Numbered from the stretch's first letter, positions 7,541-18,770 are shown. The stretch is DNA of 64,000 bases from Dermanyssus gallinae (GCA_003439945.1 QVRM01005224.1:248001-312000), one strand, 5' to 3'. Made by a program: numbers and translations. Notes: generated from the letters alone by a model not told the origin.

Positions 7541-10501
7541 ATGTGTGGTCAGACTGTAGACATATCGACGTTCCAGTGCATCTCGGATGCACTACTCTGT
7601 ATACATTGTAACGTTAATGGCTTGAAAAAGCATATTCATGATGTAGAAACCATGCTATCTTGTCTACCACGGTTGCCATCGGTCCGAGCGATATCCGAAA
7701 CAAGACAATCGGTAGAATGTCCGTCCTTTAGGTTAACTGAATACAACTCCTACTTTAGTTGCAGAGAAGGTCGGGGAGGAGGAGTGGCACTATATGTGAG
7801 GAGTGATTATGTTGCACGAGAACGTAATGATCTCAAATATAGAATCTCAGACGATCTGCTCTGTGAGAGTCTGTTTCTGGAAATAGAGGGTGGCGCTGAA
7901 GGGGACACCACTATTGTAGGTGTCTTCTATAGGCAACCGAAGGGAAACCCAGCGCACCTTGTTACCTCGTTGAAGGCTCTCTTGTCAAGGATCGGTAATA
8001 GGAAATCCATTATAGTCGGTGACGCAAATCTCAATACAGTGGCGGAGTCTGTCGAGGCAAAGGAATTAATTGAAACTTTAGAACAGTTCAGCTATAAAGA
8101 AGTTGTCAATGTGCCAACCAGGGTGGCAACCACAATACGTAGAGGAACCGCATATAACACTTCCACTTGCATCGATCACATCTATACTAACGTGCAGACG
8201 TTGTCGTTACTCGCATCTGGAGCTCTCACAACTACCTTCTCGGACCACCACGCAACATTTATTTCTGTATTCTCTGAGAGAATAGGCCGACCTGCCTGTA
8301 TGACCTATAAATACAATTACGACCAAATATTGGCAGAACTTGCAATAACTAACTGGAACGATTTAAACGATATCTCGGATGTAGACGAGACGTTTGCATG
8401 CTTTAACGAGCGAGTGATGGAGGCAGTGACTAGAGGCAAAAGAGAAATTAGGCAAAAGTTAAACAAAGGTCAGCCACGTAAGCCATGGGTCACTGCCGAG
8501 CTGCTTGAAATGATAAAGGAGAAGGAGGCAGCCTATACGGCGTATCGCAGTGACCCCAACGCCCGCAGGCGTCAAGCGTATGTTAGACTGAGAAACAAAG
8601 TTGTCTCGTTTTAAAGAAAGTGCAGGCTGGAGGCTAATGGGAAGATTGTTTGCGATAGAATACAGGAGAGGCGGAGCCCGTGGGAAGCCATCCAGCCAGT
8701 CATGGGAGGTGCCCAGGAAAAAATGGATCGAGTGCATTACCTGCTGAAAAGGGTCACAATTTGCTTGGTGGGAGAAGGTCACATACCCTCTCAAGTTTTG
8801 AGACACTGCGCTGACGTTATTGCTGACGCAGTGGCATTCATAGTTAATCTCTCTACACGCCAGGGGATCTACCCTACGGCCCTCAAATTGTATCGCGTTG
8901 TACCACTGTTTAAAGGCGGTGACAGACTAAGCAAGGAAAATTACAGGCCGGCCAGTATCCCCCCTTCAATGTCCAAGATTTTCGAAAAAGCTATATACAG
9001 TGTTTGTCCGGAAAGTAATAGGACTGAGTCAATTAAAAAAATGTATTGAACCAATTGTTACAATTCTTTAAAAACTTTCAAAATAGGCTCCTTCTGCGTT
9101 GATGCAGCGCTGTCAGCGCGATTTCCAAGCATCGAAGGCGTCACGGTAGGCATTCTCCGGAATAGCCTTGAGAGCCGCGGTGCATGCTGCCTGAATCCCC
9201 TCTGTCGTCTCAAAATGCTTGCCTTTCATCGTCCTTTTCAGGCGAGGAAACAAAAAAAAGTCCGGGGGGCCACATCTGGACTGTAGGACGGCTGCGGAAC
9301 CGTTGGGATGCCGGCCTTGGTCAGGTACCTGTATGAGCAGTTGAACGAACACTTTGAGATGTTTAATGGCCTAAGTCAGCGTCAGTTCGGTTTTCTATCC
9401 AAAATGTCGACGACTGTACCCATCATGGATTTTGTTAAAGAGGTTCGCAGAAACCTAATGTTAAAAAAGACAGTCGCCGGCATATTTATAGATCTTAAAA
9501 AAGCATTTGATACAGTTGATGTAAATATTCTGATTAAGAAGTTAACTCGATATGGAGCGGATGATATTTTTTTGTCTTGGCTGCGGTCGTTTATGTCAAA
9601 TAGGAGGCAAGTTGTTCAGGTGGGCAATGGACTCTCGGATGTAAGGAATATGTCTGTTGGAGTGGCTCAGGGCAGTATAGGTGGTCCACTTCTCTTTAAC
9701 ATATTTTTTAACGACATATTCAGCGTAACAAAACATGCAAAGTTGACCTTGTTTGCGGACGATACCACCGCTCTATTCGTCGGGAATTCCCCAACTGAAG
9801 TAGAGGCTATGGTCCGCGAGGACCTTCAGAGGTTATCATCATGGTTCAGGAGTAACGGTCTCTATATGAATTGGAGGAAAACAGGTGTAATGCAATTCCT
9901 GTCCCCGCGGGGTTCCGTTACGATCAATCCCCTCCGATTCCAGTGCGACGGCATAGCCCTTTCGCTGCTAAGGGAAACGAAGTTTCTAGGCGTTACGTTG
10001 GACCCGAAGCTGACCTTTGAAGCGCATGTCACACATATACGTAAGAAAATATCTGGCAGCAATGCAGCTCTATACAGAGCTCGACGAATTCTTCCCCAAA
10101 ACTGTCTGATGGCGATGTATTTTGCCTACGTCCATAGTCACCTGACTTACGCTGTAGAAGTTTATGGCTTAACACAAATGCGTCTTATCAGGTCGCTTCA
10201 CCGACTCCAAAAACGAGCACTGAGAATAACTCTGGACCTCTGGATGCGAGATTCAGTGCAACCGCACTACAAACATATTAGCATTTTGCCGTTTCCAAAA
10301 CTTATAGAATACTGTCTCGTAGTTGAAATTAAGCGTATACTCATTGGAGTGCATCCAGACTTATATGGTCTGGCAACATTAGCAACACCCATATCTACAA
10401 GGGGTAACGCATCAAACCTGCTTACTCTGTCACACGCCAACTCCAACCAGTTAAAGCTACATTGGGGCCTCCTACTGGAACAAAGTACCGGCCTCCGTTA
10501 G
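7541..10501 (+). pseudogene. ORF2 of second CR1/L2-like element: endonuclease plus RT, interrupted
   Basis: The endonuclease begins with HCNVNGLKKH and carries GDANLNT and the SDHHATF catalytic segment. RT follows with ENYRPASI, IFIDLKKAFDTVD, VAQGSIGGPLLFNIFFNDI, FADDTTALF, KFLGVTLD and a C-terminal LQKRALRIT block. All pieces are in one frame. A single TAA at 8612-8614 interrupts it, and a mariner at 8998-9331 plus duplicated TA adds exactly 336 bp, so the frame is the same on both sides. The stop near the start of the RT would block the polymerase. The codon before HCNVNG is well inside the endonuclease, so the start at 7541 is only one candidate. Confidence 0.8.
8998..9331 (-). mobile_element. 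truncated mariner transposon with C-terminal transposase fragment
   Basis: One end is a mariner-like terminal repeat (CAGTGTTTGTCCGGAAAGTA). Read from the other end on the minus strand it encodes the C-terminal third of a mariner transposase: a SYSPDVAP segment with the last catalytic Asp of a DD34D triad, then DFFLFPRLKRTMKGKHF and AIPENAYRDAFDAW. A frameshift lies in the C run between the first two blocks, and a TGA replaces a Trp after AWKSR. TA dinucleotides flank it at 8996-8997 and 9332-9333, matching mariner target choice. The second terminal repeat and the first two-thirds of the gene are missing. Confidence 0.85.
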
Positions 10502-10610
10502 GCAGACAAAGTCCCTGCTCAAATTCAAATGCGATCTCAAAGAGCATTATCTTGAAACTTTGGTATCTATAAAAATACAACCATGTTGCAATATATTGTA
10601 AATAGGTGAA

Positions 10611-11164
10611 AATGGCATATATAAATTATACATTGTTATTTCATAAAAGGGGCTCCGAACAAGCTATGTGCTTAATGGAGCTTGAAATTAATGTGTGCAA
10701 TTATCTACAAGAAATGTCAATAAACAAACAGTTGAAACAGTTGAAGCTTGCAAACTTTGCAGAAGAAACACGATTTCCTTCAATCTTTGCGTTGATAATC
10801 GAACTTTTTATTATTTTTTTATTTGTTTATGCACTTGTGCTTCTCACGATCCCAATCAGCGCGCACGTCCCTCCTAGGAATATTATTTCTGTGTTTCCTT
10901 AACAAATAATTAGGCTCTCAGTTGTGTTAGATTATCGAAAGTGATTGCAATTGTTGGTGAAAAGCTGCGTGGGTTATGTCGCAGTAGCCGTAAGGCATTA
11001 ATCTGGCACATGTTGCCCAAAGAACCGACCAACTAGCCGTAATAGTTGCGTTTAATTCTAGGGTGCTGCTTAATGTGTTTTGAGACCGTAGCATACCGTA
11101 TAAGTACCAAAACCACATGCCTCATCGTTTAAGGCTCTAGACACCCTAAGAGTTTGACCTGGAT
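10611..11164. other. AT-rich gap
   Basis: After the 3' end of the second CR1/L2-like element. No gene or repeat recognised; the short open frames here look random. Confidence 0.45.
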
Positions 11165-12960
11165 TCGGATGAGATCTCGGAGGTTACACTAGAAGAGGTC
11201 GAATGGGCCCGAGAAAAGTTTGCCTCCGGCAAGGCCCCGGTCTCGGACGGTGTCCCCCGAAAGTATTAAATATGTTAGTCAAAAGGTGGCGACCACACTT
11301 CTGAGGGAGGGCAGATCCCAAAGGACCTAGAAACGAGCCAAGCTTGTGTTGGTTCCGAAGCCAGGGAAGTGCCTTGAAGAGGGGAGAGCGTTGACGTTCC
11401 GGCCTGGCAGCTAACTGAATGTTTTGGGCAAGAACTGAAGAACCTCGTCTGCCGCCTAAACAACTAGATCGAAGCCAAAAAAAATTTCTTTCGGGGCCGA
11501 CTCTCAGCCAAGATTTAACGTCCATGGGACTGCTTTTCGCATTGCTTCACAGACGGACCCTCATAAATACAAATGTGCAACGGTGGGGCTCGAACCCGCG
11601 CACCTATCTAGTGTCTCCTCCGGTTGCGAGGCGCAGACTTAAGCCACCACGCCACCGGGCTCGACAGATCGAAGCCAAGGGAGCGTTATCGAAGGCTTAG
11701 TACGTATTCCGGAAAAGCCGGTCCACGCTCGGAGCCCTATAGAAGGTACTGCGGGCAGATGAGGAGATCACAAAGACCTTTAAAACGAGGAAATTCGTGC
11801 TCACCATCCTCCTGGAGGTCAAACATGTCTTCAACAAAAAACTGGGCAATAGTTGTGGAGTTGATAAAGAGGAGAGGACCTACCTCCCTCGGACGATTCC
11901 GTCCTACCTGAGTGACCGAGGTCTGGCTGCAAGGGGACATGAGTAGAATTATTTTTAAGGGGGTTGTTTTTAATTCTAGACTATTCTCTGTCCCCTACGG
12001 GTTTGGAACTCAACCTGAGGTATATCTTCAATGCACCGAGGGCTGGACATATTAAGATATCTAGGGTTTCCTAAACAGAAGGGGACAGGAGTACGAAGTT
12101 ATAACTAGACTCCTACAGGGCTCGAATCTGGGATCCGTGCCCTGGAACCTGATTTACAACGGTGTGCTCAAGATCGATAATCTTCCGAATGGGGTGGAGA
12201 CGCTGAAGTACGCCGATGATCTTACTCATAGTTACGGTTAGTACCGCGACAAGACAGAGGCGACGTACCTTAACAGTCCGAAAGCGGACAAAAGGATAAG
12301 ACTCGTGATGGTGAGCCACTTGATAGAAATCAGAACGTAGCGCTTATTCTGTCGAGGGCTGGTGGAATGTCGAAAGTCAAAAGAAGACTGTTAACGACAT
12401 TGGCCGAATCAGCGGCGCTGTACGCGACGCTGGTCTGGGCGGACATAGTACTGCAAATGGCGAAATACAGGGTAAACGCTAAGATCAGCCCAACGAACGT
12501 CGGTGATCAGGGTAAGCCGCCGGACGGTTTCCACCAAAGTTCTCCTAGCCAGGATGCTGCCAAGGGATTTGCTCTTGGAAAAAGAAGCGAGCAAACGTTT
12601 ACTAGATGGAGATTGGATAGCACTACCTGAGCATAGCCAGGAGTGCCACCATCGCGACCTGGCAGAAGAAATGGGCGGGGATAGAGCCCACAAGTCTCTG
12701 ATACCAGACCTCGGGGTATTATAGTACGACCGCCACAACGGTAAGCTATCCTGCGGCGTGGACGGAAAACGAACTGGTTTGGCGTCATTTAGGGTGCCAA
12801 GGCGACTCTGGAAAGAGCTAGGAGGAAGAACTTCTAGGGATATAACGATGACGGCGGATGGCGTGGAGACGCCTCTCTCGTGGTTTCACAGTAATGCCAA
12901 AGTAATACCGAGTCTAAAGGGTTAAAAGGAGTACGGGTTTATTGGGTTTGTTACTAGCTG
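11165..12960 (+). pseudogene. R1-clade element fragment, heavily decayed, SINE inside
   Basis: Starts at the RT N-terminus (EVTLEEVEWAREKFASGKAP, matching EVTLEEVERAWQ.LTPGKAP in the 53.7-kb ORF2). It then shows many stops and shifts, with recognisable YLSD, a TACGCCGATGAT (YADD) at about 12,208 and TLAESAALYATLVWADI at about 12,400. A CCTGGGCGGACATA-type block and a 3' UTR signature (GGGTTTATTGGGTTTG, about 12,937) follow. Endonuclease and ORF1 are missing. A SINE inserted at 11,479. Confidence 0.75.
11479..11665 (-). mobile_element. tRNA-derived SINE, copy 2, with 13-bp target-site duplication
   Basis: Same family as 5919-6099: on the minus strand TGGCGTGGTGGC (A-box-like), GGTTCGAGCCC (B-box, the best preserved of the three copies), body, and 3' end with the GGCTGAGAGTCGGCC hairpin followed by a short A-rich tail. 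Direct repeats AGATCGAAGCCAA flank it at 11,466-11,478 and 11,666-11,678. It sits within an R1 remnant and therefore inserted later than it. Confidence 0.88.
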
Positions 12961-12964
12961 CTCG

Positions 12965-13436
12965 TGGCGATGTGCGTCAGTCAATAATTAACGATCAGTA
13001 GTGCTATGCTAAGATAGTTGTGGGCCATATGTACTGATACTTGTTCTTGTAGACCCTTCTTAATACTCAACACTATCTCACAAAAACGATAAAAAGTTCT
13101 CACGTGGTTAATGTGGTTCATGACAGAGTTTTATTCGTCTTAAGTCAGCCATTCAGAGTGAGTGGGAGAAAAATCCGGAGAGCGTCGTTTTAGCCGCGGT
13201 TGAGGGATTCGTCGACAGGCTTCAAGATTATAAAAACGAAAAACGGACAATATTGAATATTCATGAGCTATTTTCTTTAAACTTTTTCCGAGAACATGAT
13301 GTGTAAGTTTCACTAAAATGTGTTGCGAAATGTAAATAAGCTCTAGGCGAGGTTGGAATTTTCGTTCTTCTATCTGCACTGTTCTCTCAGCTTTTGCGCT
13401 GAGTAGTGCGGATGACGTGCAAGATGTACGTATTTA
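12965..13436. other. gap without recognised features
   Basis: Unique sequence between the R1 remnant and the terminal-inverted-repeat element. No gene seen. Confidence 0.4.
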
Positions 13437-13438
13437 TA

Positions 13439-13622
13439 TTGTAACGTTGGTGTGTTACGCTAAGTCAGCTTGGGGATGCAGACTCATCCGGACGGGTACT
13501 GCAGTCCGAGGGACTCAGGAACGATGAATGACGGCACGCAGCATATGGTCTAATGCAAAGCACAGCCGAGCAACGGATGGATTTTAAGCCATGCTGCTCG
13601 GTCTATTTATTGGTTCGCGAGG
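13439..13622 (+). repeat. left terminal inverted repeat of 772-bp element
   Basis: About 184 bp. It includes the GTTACGCTAAGTCAGCTTGG block, GGACGGGTACTGCAG and CTCGGTCTATTTATTGGTTC, all repeated inverted at the other end. Confidence 0.85.
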
Positions 13623-14026
13623 TTGAGATTCTGGCGCGGGCGCTGTAGCCGTTGGACGTGGTCGGTTAGAACTTATTTGAATTGCGCTATGATGCGTATA
13701 CAGTGGGCGGACTTTTACACTGCCTTCCCCTCCGAATTGGCTGGTCCCGAGCCACGTTCACCGACCGATACATGTCTCAACCGAACAAGACATGTCTCAA
13801 CCAGCCAGCAGAGAACAGCCACAGCCTTTCGCACCGAAACTTCAACGTTCTCCGCCGTCCAAACGACCATCGGCCGACATCGGGAGAGGGTCGACCTATG
13901 ATCGGCAGTCCAAGTCAAACAGTCACTTAACCTGTATTCCTATACGAAACAAACAGAAACTGCTGTACATTTTGACCGATTTGAGAGCGCGTTATGACAC
14001 CCTTTGGAGTGTCAGCACGCCGCGGT

Positions 14027-14210
14027 GCCTCGTGAACCAATAAATAGACCGAGCAGCATAGTTTAATAACCATCTGTTGCTCGGCTGTGCTTTGCATTAG
14101 ACCCTATGCTACGTGTCGTCATTCATCGTTCCTGAGTCCCTCGCGCTGCAGTACCCGTCCGGCTGAGTCTACATCCCCAAGCTGACTTAGCGTAACAAGC
14201 AACGTTACAA
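14027..14210 (-). repeat. right terminal inverted repeat of 772-bp element
   Basis: Inverted copy of 13,439-13,622 with scattered mismatches (for example GTTGCTTGTTACG against GTTGGTGTGTTACG), showing the two arms have aged independently. Confidence 0.85.
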
Positions 14211-14214
14211 TATC

Positions 14215-14770
14215 AAAAAACCCTTCAAGGGCGATCTAATTTGCTGTATTCCACTAAGCAATTCTGCTGCATATATTGGACGATACTTTGTCCAGGAGCT
14301 CCTTACATCAATGTCTAGCTCGTCGTGGTGCGATTGTCAATCTACTAGCTGACCCACCGCCCTTAGATTACATTTATTTCTATTCTTTCTTCTGGAGGAT
14401 CTGGCCTCTTCTTATGGGCCGTGTTACGCGTTCAAGGAATCTTCTTTTCTGTTGCACACCAAGACTCGCGCGGGACAGCGCGCCAAATAGGACACTTTTA
14501 TTCTTCACTGGGCTGCCGCGGTTTCGCCGGCACGCCAACGGAATATTCGGAGACACCAAAAGGCCAATTTCCCCCGAGAGAGAAACTCTATATCTAGAGA
14601 GTCGTAGGCGGTATCCACGTGGCCTACGTGTCCCTGCAACTGCCTATTACTGGACACGAGTTGACACGTTGCGTAGAGATGCATCTCGCGAACTTTATCT
14701 ATAAAACATGTGGTAGTGATAACTGCTCAGTATAATTGCCTCCCACTTTAACTGTTTTTTCCCGATCAGT
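14215..14770. other. gap without recognised features
   Basis: A 142-codon open frame at 14,276-14,704 lacks recognisable domains and has no codon or splice evidence. I treat it as non-coding. Confidence 0.4.
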
Positions 14771-14779
14771 CCACTAGGG

Positions 14780-15162
14780 ACTCAGGAGAAAATGCTTGCT
14801 GATAAGTTTAGCCGGCACTTCGCAACCGTCGCTTCGGTTATTGTTGCGCCCCTCAGCCTAGAAGGTGACTTATCACCCATTCTCACAGATATATGGACCA
14901 ATGGCGACTTAATTAAATCCTGATCATTATCAGACTGCAAGGTTCACTCTCTTCTAATTAAACAAAACGTAAGCTGGAGCTGAAGAGCTATGAGAAAACC
15001 CGGGAAACTTTACAAATTGGGGGCGCCCTTCATTGTCGGCCTCCTAACAAAAATATGCATTTCTTGTCCTTTTTAGCAAATCGTAAGGCTTCTTTCGTGA
15101 CTTTGCTACACAAAATAAAAGGCGATAGAAGGCTACCAACAACCGCGCCATAAGTTCAGTTG
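14780..15162 (+). pseudogene. non-LTR element remnant, left part (before gypsy insertion)
   Basis: The translation EKMLADKFSRHFATV resembles the segment between endonuclease and RT in CR1/L2-like ORF2 (element copy of the type LADYFASVF). Stops follow. The RT motifs that should come next are found after the gypsy element, from 19,081, in the same orientation, which suggests one older element split by the insertion. Weak on its own. Confidence 0.4.
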
Positions 15163-15167
15163 ACAAT
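15163..15167. repeat. 5-bp target-site duplication ACAAT (left)
   Basis: ACAAT directly before the 5' LTR. The identical ACAAT directly follows the 3' LTR at 19,076-19,080. Confidence 0.85.
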
Positions 15168-15457
15168 TGTACAATAGCAGCGTCCGTTAAGCAGCGCGGG
15201 CATATATATATCGTCTGTTGGCGGCAATGCTGAAGCAAATAAATACAGGGCGCCAAATAGAGGAGGCCGCCACCCCAGTAGCGAAGACGCGGGAACTTAC
15301 TAAATGCGCGGGCAAATCTGTGATATATAAGGAGGCACGAGAATAAATGAATCAGTAGTCGTTGGTGCGAGCCAGGCAGAGGACGTGTGCTGTTTGAGCG
15401 AAAGTCTAGCGAACTCGTAACGGTCGCCGTCCGGTCGTTAGGGTGGTTGATACTACA
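15168..15457 (+). repeat. 5' LTR of gypsy element (290 bp)
   Basis: Begins TGTACAATAGCAGCGTCCG and ends GATACTACA. It contains a TATA-like ATATATAA at 15,323-15,330 and an AATAAA at 15,342-15,347. It matches the 3' LTR closely; differences include one TA unit and a 5-bp indel near GTCGTTGG. Confidence 0.92.
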
Positions 15458-15459
15458 AC

Positions 15460-15477
15460 TGGCGCAGTCGGCAGGAT
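15460..15477 (+). promoter_or_regulatory. primer binding site, tRNA-Ser type
   Basis: TGGCGCAGTCGGCAGGAT lies two bases after the 5' LTR. It has the TGG start expected for pairing with a CCA tRNA end and resembles the tRNA-Ser primer site known for the 17.6/297 group of gypsy elements. Confidence 0.75.
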
Positions 15478-15502
15478 CTGGAAGGAAAAAGCCACCGCAA
15501 CA

Positions 15503-16060
15503 ATGGCCACAGGTCTGCCACCCCCAGCTACGTTCCTGCCAGCCATGGGCCGACCAATAACACCGTGGACGGGGTGGCATTAAGCATTTAAGGTTTATCT
15601 AGAAGCCACCTCGGTCGGCGTAGCAAAGTTGACCGACGCGAAGAAATGTGCAATTTTACTACACTGCCTCGGGCTCAAGGGCCAAGCACAAGATTGTGCT
15701 ATGGCGGATCAGCCAACGGAGCCGGAGAAGGATGGCGAGGTCCCTCTAACCGATTACGCCAGGATGGTGGCGAAGCTAACTGAAATGTTCAAGGAACATA
15801 AAGGAGTGGCCGTCGCCCGCGACGAATTCTTCCGACGACGACCATGCGGCGGAGAGCGGTTGGTGGAGTACATCGCGGTACTGCGACGAATACTGGTGGG
15901 GTGCGAGTTCGACGATCGGGGCCGGGCGTTGAGGCGTCAGCTCATTCTGGGAGCGAATACGGGGCAGAACGTTGTGCCCGGCAAGACGAGTCAGGTGCCG
16001 AAAGTGTGGTACGTTTGACCACTTCAGACGGAAGTGTAGGAACGCGGCAGGTCAAGCGAG
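15503..16060 (+). pseudogene. gypsy gag remnant with CCHC zinc knuckle
   Basis: The likely start ATG at 15,503 gives a proline-rich opening (MATGLPPPATFLPAMGRP) typical of arthropod gypsy gag. A TAA at 15,581-15,583 interrupts it, and the same frame resumes (KKCAILLHCLGLKGQ) to about 16,018. After a frame change, CRKCGTFDHFRRKC (C-X2-C-X4-H-X4-C) gives one nucleocapsid zinc knuckle. Gag would form the particle and bind RNA. The copy is broken by one nonsense codon and one shift. Confidence 0.75.
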
Positions 16061-16350
16061 GCAGAATGTACAGGCGATCGGCGTGGAGGAGCAGTCACGC
16101 TGGGATCGTCGGACCAACGGCGAAGGCTTAGAGGAGGCCGAAATTGAGGTACCCTCAAACTGGGTAGTCGGGAGGTTGAATGCGATTTATTCGTCGTAGC
16201 TAATGGTAGGTCGGTGCTCGGACGCGATACGCTAAACTAGGTATGATAATCGATTGTGCAATCGTGCTCGGTGGCAGAAGTTAAAACGATTCAAATAGAG
16301 AACGAGTTTCGGGAACTGTTTTCGGGGACGCGGGGGGTCTGGTTAAAGCC

Positions 16351-17577
16351 GTGCAGCACAGAGTGCGACTTAAGGAGAATGTTAGGCCGGTGCAGCACAA
16401 GTTGAGGAGGTTACCGCTTACTCTAGTGACGGCGGTGAAAGCCGAATTAGATAAACAATTGGAGAACGATGTTATTGAGCCAGTTCAAGCTTCTGAGTGG
16501 ATATCGGGCATGGTAGTAGCAGCGAAACGGGACGGAAGAGTTAGATTGTGCGTGGATCTAAGACAGGTAAATCAAGCGATATTGCCTGATGTTTTCCCTC
16601 TACCGCATCTGGACGACCTGCTGGTAGAGCTACACGGGGCCAGGTGGTTTTCAAAGCTAGACGCGCTCTCGGCATATCACTAGGTTGAACTGGATGGAAG
16701 GTCACGAGACCTCACTACGTTTGTAACCCCGTGGGGATTTTTTCGATATAAAAGGGTTTGCTTCGGGTCGGCGTCGGCGCCTGCGGCTTTCCAACGATTA
16801 ATGAAAAACCTGCTACAAGGACTAAAGGGAGTGGTCATATATTTAGATGATATTTTCGTATTTGGAACGTCCCAAGAGGAGCATAATGTAAGGTTACGCA
16901 TGGTGCTACAACGAATCCAAGAATCAGGAATGACGCTAAATGAAAAGTGTGTTTTGGGAACCAAGGAGATTAACTTCGTTGGGTTTACCATTAACGAACA
17001 CGGGGTACGACCTAGCGTAGATAACCTGAAAGCCATTAAAGAGTTAGCGGTTCCAACTAACGTAACGCAGGTTAAGTCGGTCTTAGGGGTGACAAGTTTT
17101 TATATGCGGTGCGTGCCGACATTTTCGGATATATCCGAGCCAATACGCAGGTTGTTAAAAAAGAACGCGCTATTTAAATGGGGGCCAGAGAAACAACAGG
17201 CGTTCGAGAAACTGAAAGCAAGTATAGTAGCAGCGGCACCTTTAGCCATTTTCGATCCAACAGCACCCACGATAGTGGCGACGGACGCGTCAGCGCACGG
17301 ATTAGGAGCAGTGCTACTGCACAAACAGAATGGGGAAGAGCGGCCAATAGCTTATGCATCGTGCTCGCTAACACCTTCACAGCAAAGGTATTCCACGGGA
17401 GAGAGGGAGGCATTGGCGAGCGTGTTTGCGATCGAACGGTGGCACACGTTCCTGTGGGGAAGAAGGTTTATGTTACGGACAGACCATCAGGCGCTGATAG
17501 CACTTCTTGGCTACGGAGGGACGAGCGCCAATGAAGATAGGACAGTGGGTAGAAAGGCTGAGAAACTACTCATTTGA
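16351..17577 (+). pseudogene. gypsy pol: reverse transcriptase and RNase H
   Basis: RT blocks in order: ASEWISGMVVAAKRDGRVRLCVDLRQVN, then FPLPHLDDLL and FSKLDALSAYH, then a TAG at 16,681-16,683. In the same frame TPWGFFRYKRVCFG, the catalytic YLDDI segment and RNase H follow, with VATDASAHGLGAVL, an ERPIAYASCSL block and RTDHQAL. The RNase H end passes into another frame near 17,507-17,577. Almost no sequence remains for a protease between the zinc knuckle and RT, so that region is deleted. The single nonsense codon is the only stop within 1.2 kb. Confidence 0.88.
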
Positions 17578-18310
17578 GGTAAAATTTAGAAGCGGTATAA
17601 CAAATAGTGTACCTGACATGCTCTCTCTGCTACCGACAGAAGACATTTTTGAAGCGTGTGATGGGCAGAAAATGATAGTAGCAACACTAGAAGAAAAGTT
17701 AAGGCCAATACAGTGGGAGGAGGTTGTAAGTTGTTTTTTAGCTGACTCGAACATTCAGAGCGTGAGAAGATGGCTTAGGTTAAAACGGCCTCGACTGGCG
17801 CAAGCCGGGCGCTGGGCCTCCGTCGTTCATGAACTATCCGAAACGCAGGGCGTACTAATGAGAGGAGATAAAATAGTTCTGCCCAGCAACTTCGAAACAG
17901 AGCGTTCCAGACGGCCCTCAAGGATGCGCATGAGGGGATGGTGAAGACGAAACATGGACTACGAAACACGTTCTGGTGGCCGGGAATGCACAAACTCGTA
18001 GAGAAAGCGGTACGAGAGTGCCGGTTGTGCGCATTACATGACAAGACAGCGGTGGCTACCACAGCACCCGTGAGGACGACGCCCTGGCCAGCCCAGCCGT
18101 GGACGAGGCTAGCAGTGGACATCCGAGGCTCGGACAGCTTATTGGGACCGGAAGCGCGATACGCGGCGGTTGTTATGGATTACTATTCGAAGTGGGGTGA
18201 GGTAGAGTTCATGGCAGAAACGACAGCTCGTCGGATCGTTGGCATGCTACACCAGCTCATATCAAAACACAGGGTCTCCGGCGAGGAAACACCAATCAGA
18301 ATGATGAGGA
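17507..18310 (+). pseudogene. gypsy integrase: zinc-binding domain and partial catalytic core
   Basis: After the RNase H connection (VERLRNYSFEVKFRSG), a further frame from 17,938 carries RNTFWWPGMHKLVEKAV and CRLCALHDK, the His/Cys zinc-binding part. The start of the catalytic core follows, with AVDIRG (first Asp) and AVVMDYYSKWGEVEF. The reading then passes directly from LISKH to a C-terminal flank. The second Asp and the Glu of the D,D-35-E triad are not found, so the core carries an internal deletion and the enzyme is inactive. Confidence 0.8.
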
Positions 18311-18323
18311 TGACCGAGCGCGA

Positions 18324-18770
18324 GTGGAAACAAGACAGAACAAACAAAAGGAGTACGCAGACAGGAGGAGAGCGGCAGTGGAAACCAAGTTCGCGCTCGG
18401 TGACTGGGTTAGAATACGGGGACCAGTCGCTGGCAAGGGGGAGAAGATGTATGGACCACCGACGAGAGTAAAAAGACAAGTCGGTGAAGACATGTACGAG
18501 TTGGAAGACGGTAGGAGATGGCACAGAAACCGGTTGACGCTTGCCGGCCAACCACAGGTAGCACGGGCAGCGCAGAGGCCAGGCTATCTACAGCGCCCGG
18601 ATCAAGGTGCACTGCAGATACCTGAAGAAGAAAGACGAAGTGCGCCAGAAGATCAACACGAAAACAACAGCGCGCCGTGTGAAGGACGTCCACGGCGGAT
18701 GAGACGCGTACCGAGCCGTCTACGGGAGTTCGTGGGTGAAGATGGGACCCATTTCGAAACAAGTCGGTGA
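18324..18770 (+). pseudogene. gypsy pol C-terminal tail
   Basis: KEYADRRRAAVETKFALGDWVRIRGP is the GPY/F-like region after the integrase core, then a WHRNRLTLAG motif and a charged tail. The same WHRNRL motif occurs in the second gypsy fragment at 41.05 kb, so the two elements are related. Ends just before the polypurine tract. Confidence 0.7.

Larger units (their letters stand above)
6600..10610 (+). mobile_element. CR1/L2-like non-LTR retrotransposon, second family, with inserted mariner
   Basis: Element on the plus strand with a PHD-type ORF1, endonuclease and RT (FADDTT motif). It differs clearly from the copy at 1.3-5.2 kb. Coding damage is light: one in-frame stop in ORF1, one in-frame TAA in ORF2, and a 336-bp mariner insertion whose removal restores the frame. 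The 3' end is uncertain, somewhere near 10,560-10,610 in AT-rich sequence. No target duplication identified. Confidence 0.8.
13439..14210. mobile_element. 772-bp non-autonomous DNA transposon with long terminal inverted repeats
   Basis: The first and last about 184 bp are near-perfect inverted repeats starting TTGTAACGTT and ending AACGTTACAA. TA dinucleotides at both outer edges (13,437-13,438 and 14,211-14,212) fit a TA target duplication. The interior of about 400 bp has no convincing transposase; its open frames are short. This makes it a MITE-like or foldback-like non-autonomous element. A diverged relative lies at about 5.55-6.14 kb. Superfamily cannot be fixed: the TA target suggests Tc1/mariner or similar. 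Confidence 0.85.

Noticed and set aside
15044..15580. 178-codon minus-strand open frame
   Set aside because: Runs through the gypsy LTR and primer site in antisense. It has no protein similarity and is partly repeated over the 3' LTR.
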